The notes: generated by a model from the sequence alone, not told the origin. A stretch of 43,057 nt of DNA from Pseudoruminococcus_B sp937901805 (GCA_963560245.1 CAUWNS010000015.1:1-43057); one strand, 5' to 3'. Shown: positions 24,296 through 32,836, numbered from the stretch's first letter. A program made the numbers and translations.

Positions 24296-24310
24296 CCCCG
24301 ATTCCCCGCT

Positions 24311-25363
24311 TTACAGTTTCTCAATTTCCAGCATCAATTCATCAAGCAGGCTTTCCTCCGGCACTTTGCGGAGGATTTTGCCGTGTTTAAACAAAATTCC
24401 CTCGCCGTTTCCACCGGCAATCCCAATATCGGCTTCCCTTGCCTCCCCCGGGCCGTTGACTGCACAGCCCATGACAGCCACTTTGATATGCTTGTCCACA
24501 TCCCGCAGGCGCTCTTCCACCTGGTTTGCCAGGGAAATCAAATCCACTTTGGTTCGTCCACAGGTCGGGCAGGAAACGAGTTCCGCCCCTTTCTGATACA
24601 GGCCGATACTTTTCAAAATATCCTGTGCGGCATAGATTTCCCGCACCGGATCTGCGGTCAGGGATACGCGGATGGTATCCCCAATGCCATCGAGCAACAG
24701 GGACCCGAGACCCACCGCGGATTTGATGATTCCCATCCGCTCCGTTCCCGCCTCCGTCACACCGAGGTGCAGAGGATACTCGCACTGCTGTGCAATCAGC
24801 CGGTAAGCTTCAATCATTTCAGCGACATTGGAGGATTTTATGGAGATGACAATATCTTGGAAATCAAATTTTTCCAGTAAACGGACATGGTAAAGCGCAC
24901 TTTCTACCATTGCCTGTGCAGATGGCCTTCCATATTTTGCGAGAATATGGCGTTCCACCGAACCGGAATTGACCCCAATCCGGATAGGGATTCCTCTTTG
25001 GCGGCAGGTATCCGCAACTAGTTTTACCCGTGCATCCTCCCCGATATTGCCCGGGTTAATACGGATTTTATCCACGCCGGCAGCCGCGGATTCCAGTGCC
25101 AGCCGGTAATCAAAGTGAATATCTGCTACCAGGGGGATCTTTACCGCATTTTTAATCGCTTCAACGGTTTTTACCGCCCCCATCTCCGGCACGGCGATGC
25201 GGATAATCTGGCATCCTGCTTTTTCCAGGCGCTTTGCCTGCTCCACATTCCCTTCAATATCCAGGGCCGGAACATTGAGCATGGACTGGATAGCAATTTT
25301 CTGATTGCCGCCAATGGACAGCCCGCCGATTTTTATTTCCCTCGCCTTTCTGCGTTCTCTCAT
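24311..25363 (-). CDS. ispG: 4-hydroxy-3-methylbut-2-enyl diphosphate synthase
   Basis: A 350-residue [4Fe-4S] enzyme of the non-mevalonate isoprenoid pathway, converting MEcPP to HMBPP with reduced ferredoxin or flavodoxin. It has an N-terminal TIM barrel (RKAREIKIGGLSIGGN, then PLVADIHFDYRLAL and KIRINPGNIG) and a C-terminal domain holding the cluster. The cluster ligands are Cys265 and Cys268 (CPTCGRTK) and Cys300 (GCAVNGPGEA). Length and motifs match the short bacterial form. It sits between rseP and polC in the operon. With dxr it gives two steps of the same pathway in one transcript, both feeding undecaprenyl phosphate through uppS. Confidence 0.97.
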   Translation of the reverse strand: MRERRKAREIKIGGLSIGGNQKIAIQSMLNVPALDIEGNVEQAKRLEKAGCQIIRIAVPEMGAVKTVEAIKNAVKIPLVADIHFDYRLALESAAAGVDKIRINPGNIGEDARVKLVADTCRQRGIPIRIGVNSGSVERHILAKYGRPSAQAMVESALYHVRLLEKFDFQDIVISIKSSNVAEMIEAYRLIAQQCEYPLHLGVTEAGTERMGIIKSAVGLGSLLLDGIGDTIRVSLTADPVREIYAAQDILKSIGLYQKGAELVSCPTCGRTKVDLISLANQVEERLRDVDKHIKVAVMGCAVNGPGEAREADIGIAGGNGEGILFKHGKILRKVPEESLLDELMLEIEKL

Positions 25364-25388
25364 TTTGCCCTCCTATATTTCAGTCCTG

Positions 25389-26429
25389 TCACTGGAACAG
25401 CTTGACAATATCATTGAACGTTACAACAACAACCAGCAGCATCAAAAGCCCAAAGCCAATCATGTGTACCCAGCCCTCATGCTCTGCTTTTACCGGTTTG
25501 CGTCGGATTCCCTCAATCACAAGGAAAACAAGCCGTCCGCCATCCAGCGCCGGGATGGGCAAAAGGTTAAACACGCCGAGATTAACGGTAATAAATACCA
25601 CCAGCAGAAGCAAGGAACGAACCCCCATGGTAGAAGCTTCCCCAATCGCCGAAGCAACCCCTACTGGTCCAGACAACTGGTTCAGCCCAAACTGCCCTGT
25701 TACCAGGTCAATCAAAGAACTCCACACAAGTTTGACAACCGAAAGAGTCCAGCAGGCAGACTGCTTAATCACACCAAAAAAGGTCTTTTCTACTCCAAAG
25801 ACTTTAAAATCTATATTTGTGCCGGTAACACCATCTCCCAGATCTTCCGTCTGGAAAGTTACGCCGGAAAGCTTTACTTTTTCACCATCGCGTTTGACCA
25901 CCATATCCACAACGCCGTCCCTGTCCCGGAGAAGTCCGTAGACGATGTCGTTGTCGATAAATACATGGGAACCGTTAATGGAGAGGATTTCATCCCCTTC
26001 CTGCAAATACCGGTTACTGACCGCCCCTTCATTGAACTGGGCAATTTTAGTGGTTCCGACCAGATTCATAGTGGATACCAGGATGATCAGCAGGATGAAA
26101 CCGAGCAGCAGATTCATCAATGCGCCGGCAATCACAACCAAGATTCTTCTCCAGACAGGCTTATTGCAGAACGCCCGTTTGTCCTGACTGGTGCTGTCTT
26201 CCCCTTCCATGGCGCAGTAACCGCCTATGGGAAGTAAACGCAGGGAATATTTTGTCTCCCCTTTTTCAAAACCAAAAAGACGAGGACCCATCCCCAGCGC
26301 AAACTCATTGACCCGAATCCCCATGGCTTTTGCAACCAGAAAATGCCCCAGTTCATGGATAAAGATTAAAAGCCCAAATACAAGAATGGTAATAAGAATG
26401 GTGAGTACAATGTTCAAATTCAAATTCAC
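25389..26429 (-). CDS. rseP: RseP-type site-2 protease (RIP metalloprotease)
   Basis: A 346-residue intramembrane zinc metalloprotease (RseP/RasP). It cleaves membrane-anchored regulators such as anti-sigma factors, and leftover signal peptides. The first membrane helix carries the HELGH zinc motif at about 25-29. A PDZ domain with YLQEGDEILSINGSHV follows, and the C-terminal helices carry NLLPIPALDGGRL with the third zinc ligand. The start is uncertain. The open frame extends to 26525, into dxr. GTG at 26429, ten bases after the dxr stop, gives the expected length, but its ribosome site is weak. Translational coupling with dxr is likely. The same neighbours occur in many Firmicutes. Confidence 0.94.
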   Translation of the reverse strand: MNLNLNIVLTILITILVFGLLIFIHELGHFLVAKAMGIRVNEFALGMGPRLFGFEKGETKYSLRLLPIGGYCAMEGEDSTSQDKRAFCNKPVWRRILVVIAGALMNLLLGFILLIILVSTMNLVGTTKIAQFNEGAVSNRYLQEGDEILSINGSHVFIDNDIVYGLLRDRDGVVDMVVKRDGEKVKLSGVTFQTEDLGDGVTGTNIDFKVFGVEKTFFGVIKQSACWTLSVVKLVWSSLIDLVTGQFGLNQLSGPVGVASAIGEASTMGVRSLLLLVVFITVNLGVFNLLPIPALDGGRLVFLVIEGIRRKPVKAEHEGWVHMIGFGLLMLLVVVVTFNDIVKLFQ

Positions 26430-26439
26430 AACCCATCTG

Positions 26440-27594
26440 TCAGAATTTTTTAGCCGCATGGGTGCGCACATATTCACGCGCTGCCCTATCCGCCTCCAGA
26501 ATTTCCGCCAAAGTATACTCCTCAACCTGTTTTTGTTCCCTCATTGCCTCGTCAACCAGGGTGAAAATATCGGTAAATCCGATTTGATTATCCAAAAACA
26601 GGCGCACCGCTTCCTCATTTGCTCCGTTTGCCGCACAGGGGTAGAGTCCTCCGCGCCGGATCGCCTCCCGGCAGGTTTTCAACAAGGGGAAAGTCTCTTC
26701 ATCCGGCGCATAAAAGGTAAGCCTCCCGTAATCGGTCAAATGCAGCCTTCCCACCGGGCAGGCCGTCCTTTCCGGATAGGTCAGCGCATATTGAATTGGG
26801 ATTTTCATATCCGGCACTCCCAGCTGTCCTATCACAGAAAAATCCTCATACTCGATGAGGGAATGCACCACACTTTCCCGGTGTATCACAATTTCAATCT
26901 GTTCCGGCCGGACGTCAAACAGCCAGACAGCTTCGATCAGCTCCAGCCCCTTATTCATCATACTGGCAGAATCAATGGTAATTTTCGCACCCATATCCCA
27001 GTTTGGGTGTTTCAGTGCGTCTTCTTTTTTCACCTGCCGGAGTTGTTCCGACGTATAACCAAAAAACGGACCGCCTGATGCTGTCAAAATGATTTTATTC
27101 ACCCGGTTAATGGGATTATGCCCGCCTAAAGACTGGAATATTGCAGAATGCTCACTGTCAACCGGCAAAATTTTCACGCCATTGCGCTGTGCGGTTTCCA
27201 TAACAAGCTTTCCGCCCGCCACCAAAGTTTCCTTATTGGCAAGCGCCAATTGTTTTTTTGTCTCCAGAGCAGCCAGAGTAGGACGAAGGCCCACCATACC
27301 GATCACCGAATTCAACACCATATCCGCATCATCCATCGCCGCAAGCTCACACAAGCCATCTTCCCCGCTGAGAACGCGGGTATCCGTATCCGCAATACGC
27401 TCTTTTAAATCTTTGGCCGCGTCCTCCTGTACCATACAAGCCACACGGGGACAAAATTCCCGCACCTGCTGTTCCATCAAACCGACATTGGAATAGGCAG
27501 ATAAACCTAAAACCTGAAACCCATGTTTTCGTACAACGTCCAGCGCCTGTGTTCCAATGGAACCAGTAGAGCCTAAAAGAACCAGTTGTTTCAT
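26440..27594 (-). CDS. dxr: 1-deoxy-D-xylulose 5-phosphate reductoisomerase
   Basis: A 384-residue NADPH-dependent enzyme making 2-C-methylerythritol 4-phosphate, the committed step of the MEP isoprenoid pathway. NADPH loop GSTGSIGTQ lies at 8-16. The catalytic and metal-binding motif is VDSEHSAIFQ, the flexible loop region is TASGGPF with HPNWDMGAKITIDSASMMNK, and the C-terminal CAANGANEEAV is present. It starts 121 bases after cdsA with a modest GAGTGAAAG site. Together with ispG it places isoprenoid synthesis in this operon. Confidence 0.97.
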   Translation of the reverse strand: MKQLVLLGSTGSIGTQALDVVRKHGFQVLGLSAYSNVGLMEQQVREFCPRVACMVQEDAAKDLKERIADTDTRVLSGEDGLCELAAMDDADMVLNSVIGMVGLRPTLAALETKKQLALANKETLVAGGKLVMETAQRNGVKILPVDSEHSAIFQSLGGHNPINRVNKIILTASGGPFFGYTSEQLRQVKKEDALKHPNWDMGAKITIDSASMMNKGLELIEAVWLFDVRPEQIEIVIHRESVVHSLIEYEDFSVIGQLGVPDMKIPIQYALTYPERTACPVGRLHLTDYGRLTFYAPDEETFPLLKTCREAIRRGGLYPCAANGANEEAVRLFLDNQIGFTDIFTLVDEAMREQKQVEEYTLAEILEADRAAREYVRTHAAKKF

Positions 27595-27715
27595 AAAACT
27601 TTCACTCTCTCATGATGAAAATTCAGTCAGCCAGTGCACTGCTTGCTTTCCGGTCTTCCGCTGCGATACGGAAAAGTTCAAAGCGGGTATCTCTTCCGCT
27701 TTTGTTGAAACCCCG

Positions 27716-28546
27716 TCAGCCCGCAATCGGGAAATAATTGACCACTAAAAAGACAAAAGGCGCTACAAACATCAAGCTGTCAAACCGGTCAAGGATTCCT
27801 CCATGCCCCGGCATGATGGAACCAAAATCCTTTATTCCGCACTGGCGTTTGATACAGGAAGCGGAGAGATCTCCCAATTCCCCAATAATCGAAGCGGTAC
27901 ATCCCGTCAGGGCAAGCAGCGGATAATGGATTTCGATTGTCATACCGGAAGATGCGGCAATTGCCTGATAAATAAGTCCGGCAGCCACTGCGCCAATGGT
28001 GCTGGCAACGACTCCGCCCACTGCACCTTCCCAGGTTTTATGCGGGCTGATATAGGGCGCCATCTTATGCTTACCAAACAGACGTCCGGTAAAGTAAGCG
28101 CCGCTGTCCGTAATCCACGCCGCAATAAACATAATAAAACAGTAGAACATACTGTGCTGCGGATGGAGCACCTTCATATAAGCAATGGTACTGAATGCAA
28201 AAGACGTGACAAAGGTGGTAAAAAACATAGTTGCCACTTGAGAAACCATGACCCGTTTGGAATCTGCAATTACCACAATAAACTGCGCAATTACATAGAG
28301 GAATGTAACTGGCATAACATACCGGCTCAAACCAGACACCATAAAAAAGGGAACCAGTGCGGAAAACGCAAAATTCACAATAGAAAGAGGGATATTTTTC
28401 AGTAGGCCATATGCGTGCAGGATCTCATAGGTTGCCATCATACAGATGATGCTGACAATCACATTAAAGACCGGCGTATAGTAAAAAAACAGCGCGGCAA
28501 AAAGAATTACAATCAAAATTGCCGCAGTGATAATACGCTGTTTCAT
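27716..28546 (-). CDS. cdsA: Phosphatidate cytidylyltransferase
   Basis: A 276-residue polytopic membrane enzyme forming CDP-diacylglycerol from phosphatidate and CTP, the precursor of all phospholipids. It has about eight hydrophobic helices. The C-terminal signature runs WITDSGAYFTGRLFGKHKMA, then SPHKTWEG, GDLSASCIKR and DFGSIMPGHGGILDRFDS, with the metal-binding Asp residues. ATG 28546 follows a G-rich stretch (GGGG...AAGGG). Only 4 bases separate it from the uppS stop. The open frame continuing upstream to 28639 merely overlaps uppS. Confidence 0.97.
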   Translation of the reverse strand: MKQRIITAAILIVILFAALFFYYTPVFNVIVSIICMMATYEILHAYGLLKNIPLSIVNFAFSALVPFFMVSGLSRYVMPVTFLYVIAQFIVVIADSKRVMVSQVATMFFTTFVTSFAFSTIAYMKVLHPQHSMFYCFIMFIAAWITDSGAYFTGRLFGKHKMAPYISPHKTWEGAVGGVVASTIGAVAAGLIYQAIAASSGMTIEIHYPLLALTGCTASIIGELGDLSASCIKRQCGIKDFGSIMPGHGGILDRFDSLMFVAPFVFLVVNYFPIAG

Positions 28547-28550
28547 GCCC

Positions 28551-29270
28551 TTATATTCCCCCAAATCTTCTGTTTCTGCTCTGAAATTCCTCAATTGCCG
28601 CATCCAGATGCTTTTCTTTAAAATCCGGCCAGAGTACATTCATATCTACAAATTCGGAATAGGCGCACTGCCATGTTAAAAAATTGGAGATACGGTGTTC
28701 CCCGCTCGGACGGATAATCAGATCCGGATCCGGCTGGCCTGCCGTGTAAAGTTCATCTGAGAAAGTCCCTTCGGTAATTTCCTGCACCGAGAGTTTCCTA
28801 TCCAAAACTTTCTGAACCAGCTTCTGCGCCGCCATCACAATCTCTGCACGGCCGCCATAATTGACCGCCACATTTAAAATCATGCCTGTAGAATCTTTTG
28901 TCCGCTCCTCTGCATCCGTCATCATCCGGCGGATATCCTCTGCAAGGGGCCTGCGGTCACCGATAAAACGCACAATAATATCTTTCCTGGTCTGCTTAAA
29001 CGAATTTTTCAGATAACTGCGCAACAAGTCCATAATCGTTTCCACTTCTTCCTGCGGTCTGGCCCAATTTTCTGTGGAAAAGGCGTAAACAGTTAAAACC
29101 TCTACTCCAATTTTTGCGCAATAATTCGTAATTTTCTGGAAAGTATCCGCGCCGACTTTGTGTCCGGCCGTCCGCGGCAGACCTCTCTGCTTTGCCCAGC
29201 GGCCGTTTCCATCCATGATAATCCCGATATGGCGCGGCACGCCATCCATTTTCTGTGGTTCACGGCCCAT
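28551..29270 (-). CDS. uppS: Undecaprenyl diphosphate synthase
   Basis: A 239-residue cis-prenyltransferase making the C55 lipid carrier for peptidoglycan. The signature HIGIIMDGNGRWAKQRG has the catalytic Asp. YAFSTENWARP, NVAVNYGGRAEI and the C-terminal DLIIRPSGEHRISNFLTWQ with TEF-like SEFV complete the family pattern. Two starts are possible: ATG 29270 (preferred, GGGGAGG upstream and usual N-terminal length) or ATG 29312 (GGAG at 8 bases, 14 extra residues). It lies between frr and cdsA. It consumes the isoprenoid units made by dxr and ispG. Confidence 0.96.
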   Translation of the reverse strand: MGREPQKMDGVPRHIGIIMDGNGRWAKQRGLPRTAGHKVGADTFQKITNYCAKIGVEVLTVYAFSTENWARPQEEVETIMDLLRSYLKNSFKQTRKDIIVRFIGDRRPLAEDIRRMMTDAEERTKDSTGMILNVAVNYGGRAEIVMAAQKLVQKVLDRKLSVQEITEGTFSDELYTAGQPDPDLIIRPSGEHRISNFLTWQCAYSEFVDMNVLWPDFKEKHLDAAIEEFQSRNRRFGGI

Positions 29271-29354
29271 TTTGCCCGTGCCTCCCCATAATGTATTTGA
29301 AGCGCAGCCCATCCGGAAAACTCCGCCAGGCTGCGCCTTGTCCGATATCCAGTG

Positions 29355-29909
29355 TTAGATTTCCATAATCTCTTTTTGCTTTTTGGCGACCACTTCATCG
29401 ACCAGTTTACAGTATTTATCAGTCAGATTCTGGAAATCTTTCTCAGCCTCTTTCAAATCATCCTCTGTGATTTCAGAGTTCTTTTTCATTGCCTTAAACT
29501 TATCAATGCCATCCCTGCGGATAGAACGGACAGCAACCTTTCCCTCTTCACCGTATTTGGAAATCTGTTTGGTCAGTTCCTTTCTGCGTTCTTCCGTCAG
29601 CTGAGGGAATGCAATTCTGATAACACGGCCGTCATTCGTAGGATTAATCCCGATATCAGAAGCCATGATCGCCTTTTCAATGGTTTTAAGCGCAGACATA
29701 TCCCAAGGCTGGATCACCAGGATACGGGCATCCGAAACGGAAACCGCAGCCATCTGATTAATCGGAGTAGGTGCTCCATAATAATCCACAAGTACTTTAT
29801 CCAAAACTGCCGGATTGGCACGTCCTGCACGGATGGTGGCAAGTTCCTTTTCAAGAGCATGCACGCTCTTCTGCATTTTTTCCTCAAAAGGTTTGTACTG
29901 TTCGTTCAT
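29355..29909 (-). CDS. frr: Ribosome recycling factor
   Basis: A 184-residue factor that splits post-termination ribosomes with EF-G. It has the standard two-domain pattern: a three-helix bundle starting MQKSVHALEKELATIRAGRA, the beta domain (YYGAPTPINQMA) and the conserved INPTNDGRVIRIAFPQLTEE and RRKELTKQISKYGEEGKVAV segments. Length is exactly typical. AGGAGGA precedes the ATG. It lies 23 bases after pyrH, the almost universal bacterial pairing. Confidence 0.98.
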   Translation of the reverse strand: MNEQYKPFEEKMQKSVHALEKELATIRAGRANPAVLDKVLVDYYGAPTPINQMAAVSVSDARILVIQPWDMSALKTIEKAIMASDIGINPTNDGRVIRIAFPQLTEERRKELTKQISKYGEEGKVAVRSIRRDGIDKFKAMKKNSEITEDDLKEAEKDFQNLTDKYCKLVDEVVAKKQKEIMEI

Positions 29910-29932
29910 AGGGGTGTTCCTCCTGTATCTGC

Positions 29933-30637
29933 TTATTTTACGAGAGTGCCAATTGGCTCTCCTTTGACTGCTTTCACAAGGTTTTCCGGCTGTTCAATAT
30001 TAAACACAAGGATGGGGAGGTTATTATCCCTGCACATGGAAGCCGCCGTACTGTCCATCACCGCCAGCTCTTTATTGAGGACCTCGCTGAAAGTCAGCTC
30101 CTCATATTTCACAGCATCGGCATATTTATGCGGATCCTTGTCATAAACCCCGTCCACCATAGTGGCCTTAAAGATGATATCCGCGTCAATTTCTGCTGCA
30201 CGCAGTGCAGAAGCGGTATCCGTCGAGAAAAACGGGTTACCAGTTCCACACCCAAAAATGACAACCCTTCCCTTTTCCAAATGGCGCACTGCGCGGTTGC
30301 GGATATAGGGTTCTGCCACCTGCTGCATGGAAATCGCCGTCTGTACACGGACAGGGACGTCCAACTGTTCCAGAGCATCCCCCAGTGCGAGTGCATTCAT
30401 TACTGTGCCGAGCATACCGATATGGTCGGCGCGGGTTCTATCCATTTGTCCGCTTGAACGCCCTCTCCAGAAATTGCCGCCGCCGACAACGATACCAATT
30501 TCCACACCAAGCTCCGCACATTCTTTGATGTATTTGCAGATATTCAAAATCACATCAAAATCAAGGCCGAATTTTTTTTCCCCAGCAAGCACTTCTCCGC
30601 TGAGTTTAATCAGGATGCGTTTGTATTTCAAAGACAT
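29933..30637 (-). CDS. pyrH: UMP kinase
   Basis: A 234-residue bacterial UMP kinase (amino-acid kinase fold) converting UMP to UDP. Motifs include ILIKLSGEVLAG, the glycine-rich GIVVGGGNFWRGR, MGMLGT-like IGMLGTVMNAL, VVIFGCGTGNPFFSTDTAS and KATMVDGVYDKDP. ATG 30637 (MSLKYKRIL) follows GGGAG at a good distance; the GTG at 30646 abuts that site and is rejected. It is the first gene of the long minus-strand operon, behind the promoter at 30669-30697. Confidence 0.97.
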   Translation of the reverse strand: MSLKYKRILIKLSGEVLAGEKKFGLDFDVILNICKYIKECAELGVEIGIVVGGGNFWRGRSSGQMDRTRADHIGMLGTVMNALALGDALEQLDVPVRVQTAISMQQVAEPYIRNRAVRHLEKGRVVIFGCGTGNPFFSTDTASALRAAEIDADIIFKATMVDGVYDKDPHKYADAVKYEELTFSEVLNKELAVMDSTAASMCRDNNLPILVFNIEQPENLVKAVKGEPIGTLVK

Positions 30638-30668
30638 CGAAATCACTCCCTAGTTTTCTCTCTTTGTT

Positions 30669-30697
30669 ATTGTACAATAATGAAAGTTTGATGTAAA
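30669..30697 (-). promoter_or_regulatory. Sigma-A promoter of the pyrH-polC operon
   Basis: On the minus strand, TTTACA (30692-30697), a 17-base spacer and TACAAT (30669-30674). The start site would be near 30662, about 25 bases before the pyrH ATG. Confidence 0.75.
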
Positions 30698-30704
30698 GAG
30701 AAAA

Positions 30705-31074
30705 ATAAAAGCTTCCTCTTACCGCAAAGTTTTTCAGGATTCCGTTCTATCTTCCTACAGGAAGAGATTGCATGTTTTCTCTTTCCGCAGTATACGGCCG
30801 CTCCGCTCCATACTATGGGGCCATACCAAACCGCTATCTATAAACCGCAGTATGGTGGCTTGTCCGCATGTCTTTTATTCCAAAATGGTTGATTGCAGAA
30901 AAATCTTACCGATACATCTTTCTTTGTACTAACTCTTACAAATCTATGGATTTGCAGTTTTTTGACGCCTCTATTTCCCGAAGTTCTTGCAGCAGATTCA
31001 CATATTTTCATATTGTCTGAAAATCCCAAAAGCTCTTCTTTCACAGCCAAATGTACTTACTAACTGGGATTTAT
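30705..31074. other. Unassigned intergenic region with repeats and a doubtful 70-codon ORF
   Basis: No clear gene is present. A minus-strand frame at 30838-31050 starts with TTG, has no ribosome site, and encodes a basic, low-hydrophobic 70-residue peptide. The stretch 30785-30865 has repeated pieces: CCGCAGTAT twice (about 30785 and 30844), AAACCGC twice, and the inverted pair GCCATAC/GTATGG. This looks more like a structured or repetitive intergenic unit than a gene. Whether it is multi-copy cannot be told from this window. Confidence 0.35.
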
Positions 31075-31515
31075 CTAAATAATCCACACAAGAAATGCTG
31101 CAATTAAACCACATAGTACAGTTATGCTCCCCAAAATCAAACATACTATAGAAGAAATATTGTCCTCTTTATAACCATCTATATAACTATACTCCGGATT
31201 GCTTTTATCATACCATATTTTTACTTTATCACCACTTTTATATTGGCAATATGTTGTTCCAAAATTAATTTCGACTTTTATAACTTCCTTTCCAACTACA
31301 TATTCATAGGTTGGAAAATAAGTACGTCTTAGATTTTTACTAGCTGACATTGAACTAACATTAACAACCTTTCCATACGTTTTTTGTACACATCTACGTT
31401 TTTTATCCCTTTTAATTTTAAAATAGCAATATCCTTGATTTGCAAAAAAACTTCCTATTAAACAAAATAACAATGGAAGAACTATTCCAACCATTATTTT
31501 TTCTATAAAAGTCAT
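31075..31515 (-). CDS. DUF3592-like small membrane protein
   Basis: A 146-residue protein with a membrane helix near each end (about residues 6-28 and 122-145). Between them lies a beta-rich domain: YGKVVNVSS, FPTYEYVVGKEVIKVEINF, then YKSGDKVKIWYDKSNPEY. The last segment is the pattern of DUF3592 proteins. ATG 31515 is preferred over 31530 because AGGTGAT precedes it. The gene and its flanks are much richer in A+T than the rest of the window, suggesting recent acquisition. It is monocistronic, with its own promoter at 31564-31592. Function unknown. Confidence 0.75.
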   Translation of the reverse strand: MTFIEKIMVGIVLPLLFCLIGSFFANQGYCYFKIKRDKKRRCVQKTYGKVVNVSSMSASKNLRRTYFPTYEYVVGKEVIKVEINFGTTYCQYKSGDKVKIWYDKSNPEYSYIDGYKEDNISSIVCLILGSITVLCGLIAAFLVWII

Positions 31516-31563
31516 AATATCACCTACCAATAAAATTCCAATTTATCGTTATCTTTATTAAAC

Positions 31564-31592
31564 ATTATATCATTAGAAAATTAGGTAGTCAT
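31564..31592 (-). promoter_or_regulatory. Promoter of the DUF3592-like gene
   Basis: On the minus strand, ATGACT (31587-31592), a 17-base spacer and a perfect TATAAT (31564-31569). The rest of 31593-31777 is AT-rich with no visible gene. Confidence 0.5.
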
Positions 31593-31777
31593 TCTTTTTC
31601 GGACATTGAAAAAAACTATTTTTCAAAAATTGATATGGTTTGGTATAAGTCGTTATATAGGGCTCTTTCATTAACTATAATATCGTTTTGAATTTTTTCT
31701 TATGAAATTGATGTTAATCCATTAAATGTAGTAACTTTGGGCTGTTTTGGCTAAAGGTATCTTTTTGAAAAGATTAA

Positions 31778-31805
31778 AGCCCTCTGCCAAAATTGGCAGA
31801 GGGCT
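31778..31805 (-). terminator. Terminator of tRNA-Gly(CCC)
   Basis: AGCCCTCTGCCAA and its perfect complement (13-base arms, 2-base loop) directly follow the encoded CCA. On the minus strand TTTAATCTTTT follows. Confidence 0.85.
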
Positions 31806-31879
31806 TGGAGCGGATAGCGGGAATCGAACCCGTAACCTCAGCTTGGGAAGCTAATATTTTACCATTAAACTATATCCGC
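31806..31879 (-). tRNA. tRNA-Gly (CCC)
   Basis: On the minus strand the acceptor GCGGATA pairs with TATCCGC, the discriminator is T (usual for Gly), and CCA is encoded (31806-31808). The anticodon stem TTAGC/GCTGA closes loop TTCCCAA, so the anticodon is CCC. It is a single-gene unit with its own promoter and terminator. Confidence 0.92.
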
Positions 31880-31893
31880 ACGTCTATTTTAGT

Positions 31894-31922
31894 ATTATAG
31901 AAGATTCTTTCTAAAATTGCAA
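31894..31922 (-). promoter_or_regulatory. Promoter of tRNA-Gly(CCC)
   Basis: On the minus strand, TTGCAA (31917-31922), an exact 17-base spacer and TATAAT (31894-31899), ending 14 bases before the tRNA. Confidence 0.75.
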
Positions 31923-31984
31923 GAGGATTTTAATTTTTTTCTTTTTTCCCTTCCAAACTATCAAAAAATTAACAGATTTATATC

Positions 31985-32012
31985 AACATCTCCTGGTATG
32001 GTACATAGGATA
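31985..32012 (+). promoter_or_regulatory. Sigma-K-like promoter of the amidase gene
   Basis: CATAGGATA (32004-32012) fits the sigma-K -10 consensus CATA-N3-TA. AACA (31985-31988), 15 bases upstream, fits the short -35 AC motif. No sigma-A-like -10 is seen in this region. Confidence 0.45.
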
Positions 32013-32051
32013 ACAATGAGTTCGATTTTATAAATATGGAGGAATTTCTCT

Positions 32052-32795
32052 ATGCCCATTATCTATTTAAGCCCTTCCACCCAAGAGTGGAACCCCTATG
32101 TAAACGGCGGCAACGAAGAATACTACATGAACTTAATTGCCGATGCAATGGAACCATATCTGCGTGCAAACGGAATCCAATTTATCCGCAATACTCCGGA
32201 CATGACAGCAGCTTCTTCCATACGGGCATCCAACGCAGGGAATTATGATTTGCATGTTGCACTGCATTCCAATGCGGCACCTGCGGGACGGGAAGGGCAA
32301 GTCCGCGGGAGCGAAGTATATTATGCCGCTGTCAGTCGGAATGGAAAACGAGCTGCCGACATTATTGTCAACAATCTCAAACTAATTTACCCGGATCCCA
32401 ATCGGGTGCGTGCACTGACAACGACAAATCTTGGTGAAGTCACCAAAACAAAGGCTCCTGCTGTCTTAATTGAATTTGCCTACCATGATAACCCGGAAGA
32501 TGCACAATGGATTCGAGATAATATTGATGCAATTGCCCAAAACGTTGTCCTCTCTTTAACGGAATATTTCGGTCTCCCCTTTGTAACACCCTCTCCAATC
32601 CGATACGGGAGAGTTCGGGTTTCCCCTGGAAGTTCCCTGAATATCCGTTCACGTCCATCTTTGGACGCACCCGTTATCCGCAGGGCATATAACGGAGAAA
32701 CAGTAGCCATTGTCGGGCAAACAGACGGATGGTATGTTGTTGAGATTGACGATGTTATTGGGTATGCTTACAGCGACTACATTGTAATGCCGTAA
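32052..32795 (+). CDS. N-acetylmuramoyl-L-alanine amidase with SH3 domain, no signal peptide
   Basis: A 247-residue peptidoglycan amidase of the Amidase_3 type. It starts IYLSPSTQEWNPY, with a Glu-rich ligand segment NEEYYMNLIADAM. The conserved DLHVALHSNAA has the metal His72, and VLIEFAYHDNPED holds the catalytic Glu. A bacterial SH3 domain (about 188-246, SLNIRSRPSLDAPVI and WYVVEIDDVIGYAYSDYIV) follows as a wall-binding module. The usual first zinc His (GHGG motif) is not visible, a feature of this clostridial subfamily as I recall it. No signal peptide is present, as in Bacillus CwlC, which lyses the mother cell. A GGAGG site and a sigma-K-like promoter precede it, so a late-sporulation role is plausible. 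Confidence 0.85.
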   Translation: MPIIYLSPSTQEWNPYVNGGNEEYYMNLIADAMEPYLRANGIQFIRNTPDMTAASSIRASNAGNYDLHVALHSNAAPAGREGQVRGSEVYYAAVSRNGKRAADIIVNNLKLIYPDPNRVRALTTTNLGEVTKTKAPAVLIEFAYHDNPEDAQWIRDNIDAIAQNVVLSLTEYFGLPFVTPSPIRYGRVRVSPGSSLNIRSRPSLDAPVIRRAYNGETVAIVGQTDGWYVVEIDDVIGYAYSDYIVMP

Positions 32796-32802
32796 TCTTC
32801 CA

Positions 32803-32836
32803 AAACAGGCGCAGGGAATTCCCTGCGCCTGTTTTT
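32803..32836. terminator. Terminator between the amidase and the small Cys protein
   Basis: AAACAGGCGCAGGGAA and its perfect complement, followed by T5 on the plus strand and TTTTGG on the minus strand. The minus-strand gene's stop (32835-32837) touches it. Confidence 0.9.

Noticed and set aside
25305..26237. 310-codon plus-strand open frame
   Set aside because: Antisense to rseP, whose HELGH and PDZ motifs are clear.
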